This document shows, in pieces, positions 1 to 5,116 of a DNA stretch of 5,292 nt (the stretch's first letter is position 1; each line of letters opens with the position of its first letter). The stretch is from the NCBI GenBank assembly GCA_029961005.1, contig JASBVW010000120.1, forward strand, positions 1 to 5,292, read 5' to 3'. The notes beneath the pieces were generated by a model. It worked only from the letters and a program-made list of their open reading frames with translations, was not told the origin of the DNA and ran no database searches. The position numbers and the translations under genes are program-made. This stretch comes from Bacillota bacterium. GTDB taxonomy: Bacteria; Bacillota; UBA5301; JASBVW01.

Positions 1-227
1 GCGGCCTCCGGCGGTGCCGCGCCTGCACCTCCAGGCTGGGCGCCGGACCAGAGGTGCCGCCGGATTCGCTCCGGGTCCAGCCTGCGGGCGAAGTAGCGCT
101 CCAAGACCCGCTCCAGGAGCCGTTCCAACCTCCCCCGCCGCTGCCCCTCCCGTGGCTTCTCCGGTTGCCCCTCCCGCTGCCCCTGGCGCTGCTCATCCGG
201 CTGCGCCCCCGGTTGCCGCTCCTGCAC
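1..227 (-). CDS. Unrecognised Gln/Glu/Arg-rich protein, N-terminal 75 residues, cut by window edge
   Basis: The frame is open from a GTG at 227-225 to the left edge with no stop. The start is chosen because GGAGGTGA lies 7 bases upstream. A second in-frame GTG at 236-234 would give a GTGA overlap with the upstream stop, but it would sit inside that Shine-Dalgarno. Residues 2-33 are low complexity, rich in Gln, Gly, Arg, Glu and Pro, with an imperfect repeated REGQ(P/R) unit about 8 codons apart. Residues 34-60 look like a charged amphipathic helix (LERLLERVLERYFARRLDPE), followed by a Gly/Ala/Pro-rich stretch. There is no signal peptide or membrane segment. The gene is the third of an operon and follows the nitrilase-fold gene with 5 bases between stop and start. 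I do not recognise the family. The frame is supported by the ribosome site, the coupling and the preference for G/C in third positions; the function is unknown. Confidence 0.6.
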   Translation of the reverse strand, partial: MQERQPGAQPDEQRQGQREGQPEKPREGQRRGRLERLLERVLERYFARRLDPERIRRHLWSGAQPGGAGAAPPEA

Positions 228-231
228 GGAC

Positions 232-240
232 CTCACCTCC
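232..240 (-). promoter_or_regulatory. Shine-Dalgarno that contains the upstream stop codon
   Basis: Read on the minus strand, GGAGGTGAG contains the TGA (235-233) that ends the nitrilase-fold gene and lies 7 bases before the GTG start of the next gene. Terminating ribosomes would therefore sit on the initiation site, which points to translational coupling. This also decides the start of the left-edge gene. Confidence 0.7.
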
Positions 241-1309
241 CTTGCCGCTCTCCGGGCCGGGGGTCCCCCGGGTCCCCCGCCGGCCCGAGATACAGCCCCC
301 GGTACGCCTCCGGGTTCAACTGCCGGAGAGGATCAAAGGGCCGGCGGGCGGCCCGCCTCCGCTCCGGATCCAGCTCCGCCACCAGGAGCTCCGGCTCGCC
401 TTCCCGCGAGGACAAAAACTCGCCCCGCACCGGTGGCGAGGACCGGGGCGCGCTCCCTTCCCCTTCCGCCCGCCACGGAGGGCTCAGAGCTCCGCCCCCC
501 TCCCGGCCCGGGCACCCGCTCTCCTTCCGGCCCGAGCGCCCGCTCTCCTCAGGACACGCCTCTGCCTCCCCCTCCAGGGCCAGAAATCCGTCCTCTCGGG
601 GCGTCATGGCCAGGGGGGCGTGGATGGCCGAGCGGCTGGCGAAGGCGCGGCCGCGGAAGGTGCCCTTAAAGCCGCTCTCCACCGCGAAGAACATGTTGGC
701 CTGGACGCTGGCCCACAGTCCGCTGAGCTGCCGCGGAAAGTCTTCTGAGGACCGGCAGGCCTCGCCCTCCGGCCCCGCTCCCTCCGCGTTCCGCCCTCCG
801 TCCGCTCTCTCCTCCGCCGCCCGGATGGCCACCGGTGAGAGGACGAGGTCCGCGCCGGCCAGGGCGGCGTAGCGGGAGACCTGGGGGTAAAAGACGTCGG
901 TAGAGAGAATGATGGCGGTCCTCCAGCCCCCAGGCTCCGCGCCCAGTTCAACCAGAGCCAGGTCCTCCCCCCGCGCCAGCCCCTCTTCCCGCTCCCAGCG
1001 AGCCAGGTAGAGCTGCCGCTGCCGCAGCAAGACCTCGCCGCCCCGCAGGAGGGCGGTAGCGTGCCAGACGCCCCCCGCCCGCTCCCACCAGCTCCCCGGG
1101 CAGAGGACCAGCTCCGGGTAGGCGGCGGAGAGGCGCCGCACCCGCTCCAAAAAGGCGGCGCCGTCGCCGAAGCAGCACCCGATGAGGGCGGGAAAGACCA
1201 CGACCGCCACCCCCTCCCGCGCGCAGAGGGCCAGGGAACGTTCGATCCGCGCCAGGATCTTCTCCGGGCCCTCGTCTTCCCGCCGCCAGACCGCAGCCGC
1301 TACTCGCAC
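233..1309 (-). CDS. Nitrilase/carbon-nitrogen hydrolase-fold protein lacking the catalytic triad
   Basis: This 358-residue protein fits the nitrilase superfamily layout. It starts with a short beta strand (MRVAAAVW), then a helix with the motif VVVFPALIG (37-44), then a WHATALLRGGEVLLRQRQLYL block (about 82-102), the nucleophile-elbow region IILSTDVFYPQVSR (133-146), and SPVAIRAAEE. Family members use Glu (in FPE), Lys (in RK..L) and Cys (in C.D..FP). By motif alignment these positions are Ala41, Gln99 and Ser136, so amidase or nitrilase activity is unlikely and a binding or scaffold role is possible. There are two low-complexity inserts: about 164-190 and 247-300 (Gly/Glu/Ser/Arg/Pro). The conserved C-terminal strand and a LNPEAYRGLYLG tail follow. 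There is no signal peptide, so it is probably cytoplasmic. The GTG start at 1309-1307 has a GAGGAGGGG ribosome site 5 bases upstream and overlaps the end of the glycosidase gene by 10 bases. The fold assignment is fairly sure; the role is unknown. Confidence 0.82.
   Translation of the reverse strand: MRVAAAVWRREDEGPEKILARIERSLALCAREGVAVVVFPALIGCCFGDGAAFLERVRRLSAAYPELVLCPGSWWERAGGVWHATALLRGGEVLLRQRQLYLARWEREEGLARGEDLALVELGAEPGGWRTAIILSTDVFYPQVSRYAALAGADLVLSPVAIRAAEERADGGRNAEGAGPEGEACRSSEDFPRQLSGLWASVQANMFFAVESGFKGTFRGRAFASRSAIHAPLAMTPREDGFLALEGEAEACPEESGRSGRKESGCPGREGGGALSPPWRAEGEGSAPRSSPPVRGEFLSSREGEPELLVAELDPERRRAARRPFDPLRQLNPEAYRGLYLGPAGDPGDPRPGERQGR
500..547 (-). repeat. 24-bp in-frame tandem duplication inside the nitrilase-fold gene
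   Basis: Copies at 500-523 and 524-547 differ at 3 of 24 positions. On the minus strand they encode two successive 8-residue units, ESGRSGRK and ESGCPGRE, in the second low-complexity insert of the protein. The array lies in a predicted surface loop, so copy number could change without breaking the frame. Confidence 0.75.
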
Positions 1310-3174
1310 GGTTTCCCCTCCTCAGCCGGCCCCTCGCAGCCTCTCCCCTTGACCAGGGCGCAGTAGAGGGCCAGGGCCAGGTACCCGGCCCCGGTGGCAA
1401 AGCCCACGCCCGTCTTGGCCTCCCCGGTGTTTTTATCAAAGCTCTCCGCCAAAAGGCCGTGGTCCATGGGCGCTTTCCGCAGCCAGGCCAGGGCCTGCTC
1501 CCGCAACAGCGGGTTCAGCAGGCTGCCGCAGAGCCCTAAGCCCGAAGGGGTGCGGGGGTGGTGATCGCAGGCCAGCTCGTTGATGGCCGCGTCCGGGTCG
1601 TAGTAGCGGTAGCGGGGGGAGTAGTAGTAGGCGATGGTGTGGCGAAAGACCTCGTCCTCAGGGTCGACGAAGCCGTAGAAGGGCAAAAGACCCAGGTTGC
1701 CCGGGGGGTCGTTGTAGAGGAGGTAGCGGCCGCGGCCGTCGGCGGACCAGACGAAGATCCGCCGCCCCTCCACCTCCCGGACCAGGTGCCGCCAGACCCC
1801 CGCCCGGACCTCCCGGCAGCGGGCCAAAAGGCGCGCCGCCTCTTCCTCCCGGCCCAGCCGGCGGTAGAGGCCGGCCAGGTTCTGGAAACCCCGGATGAGG
1901 ATGGCCTGGTCGATGGTGACGAAGGGGTAGGCGCTGGGGTCATCGGAGGGGAGGAGGAAGGTGCGGTAGAGCTGCGCCTCCGGGTCGTACTCCTGCTCGA
2001 CCCGCCGCCGCACCCGGTCGAAGGCGCGCCAAAGTTCGGCGTCCACCTCCTCCGGGCCGAAGTCCTCCGCCCGGATGAAGTAGCTCGCCGCCTCATCCAG
2101 CTCGAAGCCCGGGTAGAGGACGGTTCCGTCGATGTAGTGGGCGTGGTCGCCGGCGTTTTTGCTGTGCCGGAGGATCATCTCCCGCGCCACCTCCTTGGCC
2201 AGCTCCGGGTCGACGAGCTTGACGGCCGGCAGAGACCAGAGAAAGGTGTCCCGCTCCCAAAAGGCGCCGGAGACGTAGTAGCGCGGGCTCCGGGAGGTCA
2301 GGGCCACGTACTGGTCGCTGGCGAAGTCCTTCCCCAGGGCGAAGAAGTAGTTAAAGAAGAGGTTTTGGTTCAGGAGCCCCTCGTAGAAGGGCTCTCCGGG
2401 AAGGCGGATCGCCTTCCGCTCCAGCCACCCCCGGAACTCCTCGTAGATCCTCCGGTAGCCCTTGCGCCTCAGGTGGACGAGGGTGGTAGAGGCCCCGTCC
2501 GGGTCGGCATTCACCGCCACGTAGGCCGCCCCCCTCCCCCGGCAGGGCAGGGCGAGGGTCAGCTCCCACCCTTCTCCCCACTGCGAGGAGAAGCCCTCGC
2601 CTGTCTGCGCCCCCTCCGCCTCTCCCGCTCCCTCCACTCCCTCCGCGCCCTCCGCCCCGAAGGCCAGGGCAAAGGCCGTCCCCGGCCCCCGCACTTCCAA
2701 AACCGGGTTGCCCAGCCACGGATCCCGCCCGCCTCTGAGCGCCAATTCCACCTCGTGGGCATGGAAGCGCAAAAAAGCCAGCCGGTCCACCCGGCAGGCC
2801 AACCGCACCTCGACGGGCTCGGAGCTGGCGAAGAGCCAGACCAGCCCCCTCTCCCGCAGGTCGGCGCAGATCTTGACCTCCACCGGGGCGCGGCCCGGGA
2901 AGAAGAAACGGAAAGACGGGATAAACCAGGCCTCCAGCTCCGCCTCCACCCGGTCCGGCGCCAGCCGCCGGCTCCCCTGCCAGAAGGACGGCCGGAACAA
3001 GCCCTCCTCCCCCCGCACCTCCACCAGCCCCTTGTTGGCCAGGGAGATGAGGTTGAGGCTCCGCACCGCCGCGTCCTCCGGGTCGATCTCCGGGAGGCTG
3101 AGGTAGTGGTTGCCGGTGTAGAGGACGCGGGGGTTGTGGCTCAGTTCTGTAGGGACGGTAAGAATGCGTTTCAC
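1300..3174 (-). CDS. GH125-like (alpha/alpha)6 glycosidase
   Basis: This is a 624-residue protein. About 1-250 is a beta-rich N-terminal region and about 258-610 is an (alpha/alpha)6 barrel. Visible motifs, in order, are FWERDTFLWSLPA (305-317), YPGFELDEAASYF (354-366), LPSDDPSAYPFVTIDQA (408-424), a DGRGRYLLYNDPPGNLGLLP block (479-498) and LAESFDKNTGEAKTG (575-589). These resemble the GH125 exo-alpha-1,6-mannosidase signatures (ELDS, RPSDDA, DG.GN.LMDDAN..SLL.LPYLG, ESFHKD). The SDD aspartates and the ESF glutamate are the likely acid and base by analogy. GH125 enzymes are usually near 430 residues, so the N-terminal region is extra. The start is GTG at 3174-3172 with GAGGGG 5 bases upstream. 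A longer TTG start at 3225 would fall within the upstream terminator tail. There is no signal peptide, so it is probably cytoplasmic. Residues about 174-194 are an Ala-Glu-Gly repeat insert. Substrate is unproven; a GH15/GH63-like or debranching activity is an alternative. Confidence 0.8.
   Translation of the reverse strand: MKRILTVPTELSHNPRVLYTGNHYLSLPEIDPEDAAVRSLNLISLANKGLVEVRGEEGLFRPSFWQGSRRLAPDRVEAELEAWFIPSFRFFFPGRAPVEVKICADLRERGLVWLFASSEPVEVRLACRVDRLAFLRFHAHEVELALRGGRDPWLGNPVLEVRGPGTAFALAFGAEGAEGVEGAGEAEGAQTGEGFSSQWGEGWELTLALPCRGRGAAYVAVNADPDGASTTLVHLRRKGYRRIYEEFRGWLERKAIRLPGEPFYEGLLNQNLFFNYFFALGKDFASDQYVALTSRSPRYYVSGAFWERDTFLWSLPAVKLVDPELAKEVAREMILRHSKNAGDHAHYIDGTVLYPGFELDEAASYFIRAEDFGPEEVDAELWRAFDRVRRRVEQEYDPEAQLYRTFLLPSDDPSAYPFVTIDQAILIRGFQNLAGLYRRLGREEEAARLLARCREVRAGVWRHLVREVEGRRIFVWSADGRGRYLLYNDPPGNLGLLPFYGFVDPEDEVFRHTIAYYYSPRYRYYDPDAAINELACDHHPRTPSGLGLCGSLLNPLLREQALAWLRKAPMDHGLLAESFDKNTGEAKTGVGFATGAGYLALALYCALVKGRGCEGPAEEGKPCE
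2612..2656 (-). repeat. 9-bp tandem repeat (about 5 units) coding Ala/Val-Glu-Gly
   Basis: The units at 2612-2620, 2621-2629, 2630-2638, 2639-2647 and 2648-2656 are variants of ccctccgcc on the plus strand. In the glycosidase frame they give repeated (A/V)EG triplets, with one degenerate AGE unit. The array is strongly strand-asymmetric, with purines on the coding strand. It forms a low-complexity insert in the N-terminal region of the glycosidase and keeps the frame. Confidence 0.7.
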
Positions 3175-3225
3175 GTCAACCCCTCGCTTTCCATATTCTC
3201 CCGCGCCCTCGCATCTCCTGCCCAA

Positions 3226-3260
3226 AATCGAAAGGGGCGCTGCTCATCACCGCGCCCCTT
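3226..3260 (-). terminator. Rho-independent terminator after the SleB-family gene
   Basis: On the minus strand a perfect 9-bp stem, AAGGGGCGC (3260-3252) with GCGCCCCTT (3240-3232), encloses an 11-base loop. The run TTTCGATTTT then follows to about 3224. It is about 85 bases past the SleB-family stop codon and about 50 bases before the glycosidase start, so it separates the two transcription units unless there is read-through. No convincing sigma-A promoter was seen between it and the glycosidase gene, so the promoter of that operon is unidentified. Confidence 0.75.
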
Positions 3261-3268
3261 CTTATCCC

Positions 3269-3304
3269 TTGTTCTCTCGGTTGTTCTATCAGGTGTTCTA
3301 TCGG
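3269..3304. repeat. Three tandem 12-bp direct repeats in the intergenic region
   Basis: The copies are ttgttctctcgg (3269-3280), ttgttctatcag (3281-3292) and gtgttctatcgg (3293-3304), with a consensus of about TTGTTCTATCGG on the plus strand. They are head to tail and noncoding. They lie between the SleB-family stop codon and its terminator, about 100 bases upstream of the glycosidase operon. They may be slippage products or iterated protein-binding sites; the sequence does not say which. Confidence 0.7.
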
Positions 3305-3317
3305 GCCTCTCTACCTT

Positions 3318-3360
3318 TCTTCGCCCTTCCCGGCCGCCCGGCGCCCTCACCGGGCGAAGA
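3318..3360. other. 9-bp inverted repeat spanning the SleB-family stop codon
   Basis: TCTTCGCCC at 3318-3326 is the exact reverse complement of GGGCGAAGA at 3352-3360, with 25 bases between, and the stop codon (3349-3347) lies in the loop. The loop contains further GC-rich self-complementarity. No T-run follows on the minus strand, so it is not a classical terminator. It could form a stable 3' mRNA hairpin. Confidence 0.45.
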
Positions 3361-4108
3361 TGTGGTTCCCGATCCGCACCACGGCTGGGCGGCTCCAGAC
3401 AAAGGCATCGCCGGTCTTCGCCGGGGCGAAGAAGAAGAGCGCCCCGCCGCTGGGGTCCCAGCCCCGCAGCGCATCCAAGGCGGCCTGATAGGCCGACCGG
3501 GAGGGTGGGTTCCAGATCCAGCCGTTGGCCACGGGCTCGAAGGCACCTTTTTGGAAGATCACCCCGCGGACCGAGTCGGGGAACCGGCTCGACTGCACCC
3601 GGTTGATCACCACCGCCGCCACCGCCACCTTCCCGGCGTAGGGCTCGCCGCCAGCCTCCGCCTGCACCAGGCGGGCCAAAAGGTCCAGATCGCCCGGGCG
3701 CAGGGGAATCCGGTAACCGCCGCCCGGAGCGGCCTGAGCCGGCCTAGCTGGCCGAGCTGGCTTGGCCGGCTGAGCCGGGCGAGACCGGGCTGAAACCGGT
3801 GCCGGTTCTGCCTGGGGAGCCGAGGCCGCCTGCGAGACTAGCTCTCCAGGAGAGGTTGCTCCCGGCCGGGTCAGCCCGGGAGCCGGGGACGCCGTGCCCT
3901 TCGCCGGCGGGCGGCTGCCTTCGTCCGCCAGGTCCGAACGCGGGAGATCCCCCGCCGGAGCCTGTAGCTTCCGGTCCCCGGGCGCCTCCTGCACCGCCAG
4001 GTGGGCAGAGCCGATGGCCATGGACGGCGGCACCAACACCGCCGCCAGGATTAGAGCGGCCATCAGGCCCGCCGCGCCGCGCCAGAGCCTGCTTTCCGCG
4101 AAAAGCAT
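3347..4108 (-). CDS. sleB: SleB/CwlJ-family cell wall hydrolase, exported
   Basis: This 253-residue protein has a signal peptide at about 1-31 (hydrophobic GLMAALILAAVLV, likely cleavage after PSMA or a few residues later). A Pro/Ala/Gly-rich linker runs from about 36 to 131 and ends in PAQPAKPARPARPAQ. A C-terminal Hydrolase_2 (SleB) domain spans about 137-253. Domain hallmarks are LLARLVQAEAGGEPYAGK (Glu151 is the likely catalytic acid), VAVAAVVINRV, GVIFQKGAFEPV, GWDPSGGALFF and a RIGNHIF end. In spore formers such proteins cut the cortex peptidoglycan (lytic transglycosylase or amidase) during germination. The N-terminal peptidoglycan-binding domain of classical SleB is absent, and no ypeB is adjacent. 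The ATG at 4108-4106 is chosen because AGGGGGG lies just upstream and because longer versions of the frame run through the promoter. The sigma-A promoter hints at growth-phase rather than forespore expression. The family is sure; the spore role is inferred. Confidence 0.88.
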   Translation of the reverse strand: MLFAESRLWRGAAGLMAALILAAVLVPPSMAIGSAHLAVQEAPGDRKLQAPAGDLPRSDLADEGSRPPAKGTASPAPGLTRPGATSPGELVSQAASAPQAEPAPVSARSRPAQPAKPARPARPAQAAPGGGYRIPLRPGDLDLLARLVQAEAGGEPYAGKVAVAAVVINRVQSSRFPDSVRGVIFQKGAFEPVANGWIWNPPSRSAYQAALDALRGWDPSGGALFFFAPAKTGDAFVWSRPAVVRIGNHIFAR

Positions 4109-4156
4109 ACGCACCCCCCTTTCTCTCGATCCTCGCCGACACAAAGCCGGTTCTTT

Positions 4157-4185
4157 ATTATAACCACTGCTCCCCTGCTTGTCAG
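4157..4185 (-). promoter_or_regulatory. Sigma-A promoter of the SleB-family gene
   Basis: On the minus strand, CTGACA (4185-4180; 5 of 6 matches to TTGACA) is followed by exactly 17 bases and then a perfect TATAAT (4162-4157). Transcription would start near 4150, leaving a leader of about 40 bases with the ribosome site before the ATG at 4108. Nothing in it resembles the forespore sigma-G pattern. Confidence 0.8.
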
Positions 4186-4186
4186 C

Positions 4187-4199
4187 CGGGCTCAGCCCG
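4187..4199. promoter_or_regulatory. Interrupted palindrome just upstream of the -35 box
   Basis: CGGGCT-C-AGCCCG is a perfect 6-bp inverted repeat with a single central base, ending one base before the -35 hexamer of the SleB-family promoter. It could be an operator or activator site. In a GC-rich genome a 6-bp arm may also arise by chance. Confidence 0.25.
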
Positions 4200-4214
4200 T
4201 TTGTAGTAGCGAAA

Positions 4215-4237
4215 GCCTTTCTGAAATAGAAAGAGGC
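4215..4237 (-). terminator. Weak imperfect hairpin, possible vapC terminator
   Basis: On the minus strand, GCC-TC-TTTCT / loop ATTTC / AGAAA-GGC forms a 5+3 bp stem with a 2-base bulge, followed by only TTT. It lies about 90 bases past the vapC stop and just before the SleB-family promoter. The rest of 4200-4324 holds only small inverted repeats (for example CTAAC-gccag-GTTAG at 4282-4296) and no gene that I can support. Confidence 0.25.
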
Positions 4238-4324
4238 GGGGGGTGCCGCCCGGAACGCAGGATACGGCCGGCCAAGACCATCTAACGCCAGGTTAGGCAA
4301 GAATGCCTTCGCGGGAAAAACATT

Positions 4325-4717
4325 TCAATACGGGCTGATCACTTTAAGGTCGGGTATGAATTGAAAATCCTTGACATTACGCGTTGCCAGGGGAAGGACC
4401 AGATTCAAAGACGTAGCGGCAATGATGGCGTCCAAAGGGGTAAGGCCGTGGGATCGGCGATACAGAGAAAGAAGGATACCGGCCTCCCGGGCGATGTTCG
4501 GGGTGACATCTGCTGTTTCCATCAGCGCTAAAAGCATCTCGATTTGTCTCCGTTCGCGATCAGTCATCCGTTCACCCGCAAACAGCTCCGTATAGGTGAC
4601 ACTACTTACTATCCCGCCCAGAGTCCCCTCTTCCAGTCCTTTGAGGTAAGCTGTGGCCGCAGGGATGCCTTTTAAATGGTCGATGATAATGCTGGTATCT
4701 ATAACCGCTCTAGTCAA
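4325..4717 (-). CDS. vapC: VapC-type PIN-domain ribonuclease toxin
   Basis: This 130-residue protein is the normal VapC length. The acidic PIN active site is complete: Asp7 in AVIDTSIIID, Glu44 in TYTELFAGER, Asp96 in LTPLDAIIAATS, and Asn114 with Asp117 in ATRNVKDF. PIN toxins are Mg2+-dependent RNases that cut tRNA or rRNA and stop growth when not bound by their antitoxin. The start is TTG at 4717-4715, with GGAGG 7 bases upstream, and it overlaps the antitoxin gene by 8 bases. That is the usual arrangement for antitoxin-first translational coupling. Base composition is more AT-rich than the operon to the left, suggesting acquisition by transfer. No frameshift or missing catalytic residue is seen, so the toxin is probably functional. 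The exact RNA target is unknown. Confidence 0.9.
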   Translation of the reverse strand: MTRAVIDTSIIIDHLKGIPAATAYLKGLEEGTLGGIVSSVTYTELFAGERMTDRERRQIEMLLALMETADVTPNIAREAGILLSLYRRSHGLTPLDAIIAATSLNLVLPLATRNVKDFQFIPDLKVISPY

Positions 4718-4973
4718 TCTCCAGCCTCCTCAACCTGTCGTTGTCCGTCTGGCGCAATCCCTTTAGGTCCAACGCCCGTTCCCTCCATAAGCCTGCCGTC
4801 CGCTGCACGATCCCAGGTTCTGTGCGGCGGTCGCCGACCACTTCCGCTACCAGCCGGTTCCCTTCCTGGTATACAGCCAGGTAATCCCCGTTGCGTATTC
4901 GCAAAGCCTTTCTCAAGCTGGCGGGGATAGTGATCTGGCCTTTTGCCGTGACCTTAGTAATCTGGCGTTTCAC
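4710..4973 (-). CDS. vapB: VapB-type AbrB/MazE-fold antitoxin
   Basis: The protein has 87 residues. The N-terminal SpoVT-AbrB swapped-hairpin DNA-binding domain occupies about 1-45, with the signature KVTAKGQITIPASLRKAL (5-22) followed by IRNGDYLAVY. Residues about 50-87 are charged and probably flexible, the usual toxin-wrapping tail. It would neutralise VapC and, as a complex, repress its own promoter. The GTG at 4973-4971 is preferred because AGGAG lies 8 bases upstream. An in-frame GTG at 4982 would add three residues but overlaps that ribosome site. The stop codon TAG (4712-4710) lies inside the start of vapC. The family and pairing are clear; naming it vapB rests on the PIN partner. Confidence 0.88.
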   Translation of the reverse strand: MKRQITKVTAKGQITIPASLRKALRIRNGDYLAVYQEGNRLVAEVVGDRRTEPGIVQRTAGLWRERALDLKGLRQTDNDRLRRLEID

Positions 4974-4987
4974 CCCAACCACTCCTG

Positions 4988-5004
4988 CGTAAGAATTTCT
5001 TACG
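4988..5004. promoter_or_regulatory. Perfect 17-bp palindrome, likely VapB(C) operator
   Basis: CGTAAGAA (4988-4995), one central base, and TTCTTACG (4997-5004) form a perfect inverted repeat with 8-bp arms. It begins 4 bases after the -10 box and covers the predicted transcription start, about 15 bases before the vapB start codon. AbrB-fold antitoxins typically bind such sites to autoregulate. The assignment is inferred from position and symmetry. Confidence 0.7.
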
Positions 5005-5007
5005 AAT

Positions 5008-5016
5008 ATTATATCA
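5008..5016 (-). promoter_or_regulatory. Extended -10 promoter of vapBC
   Basis: On the minus strand, TGATATAAT combines a perfect TATAAT (5013-5008) with the TG of an extended -10 element, preceded by a further TG. No good -35 is present at 16-18 bases spacing (the sequence there is GC-rich, GGCCGT), which fits extended -10 use. The start of transcription is expected near 5001, inside the palindrome. Confidence 0.65.
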
Positions 5017-5116
5017 CATCATCCCCCCAAACGGCCCCTCCCTTGAAAAGGTCCGCCGGGCACCGGCAGAGAAATAACGTGGAAAACAAGGCTAAAAAAG
5101 CAAAGGAGGTCGGCCG

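Noticed and set aside
14..872. Two overlapping plus-strand open frames opposite the nitrilase-fold gene
   Set aside because: They encode Pro/Ala/Arg/Ser-rich sequence without domain features and lie opposite a gene with recognisable nitrilase-fold strands; they are shadows of GC-rich coding.
3175..3225. Longer glycosidase start at TTG 3225
   Set aside because: The added 17 residues look non-coding and would begin at the tail of the upstream terminator. GTG 3174 has a better-placed GAGGGG and gives a natural N-terminus (MKRILTVP).
1558..3606. Plus-strand open frame of 682 codons antisense to the glycosidase gene
   Set aside because: Its translation is low-complexity, rich in Val, Gly, Arg, Pro and Glu, with no recognisable motif. 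The minus-strand frame has clear glycosidase motifs and a ribosome site. Long antisense frames are expected where codon third positions are mostly G or C.
4266..4274. GGCCGGCC palindrome between vapC and the SleB-family gene
   Set aside because: An 8-base GC palindrome is unsurprising in this genome and is not placed relative to any promoter.
4109..4300. 64-residue N-terminal extension of the SleB-family frame
   Set aside because: It contains the perfect -35/-10 promoter and precedes the signal peptide, so it is untranslated leader and upstream DNA.
5055..5067. GCCGG-gca-CCGGC hairpin before the right-edge gene as a terminator or riboswitch
   Set aside because: The stem is only 5 bp, there is no T-run after it on either strand, and such short GC repeats are common in this composition.
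5043..5077. TTGAAA (5043-5048) with AAATAA as a promoter for the right-edge gene
   Set aside because: The spacer would be 23 bases, too long for sigma-A, and the -10 match is poor.
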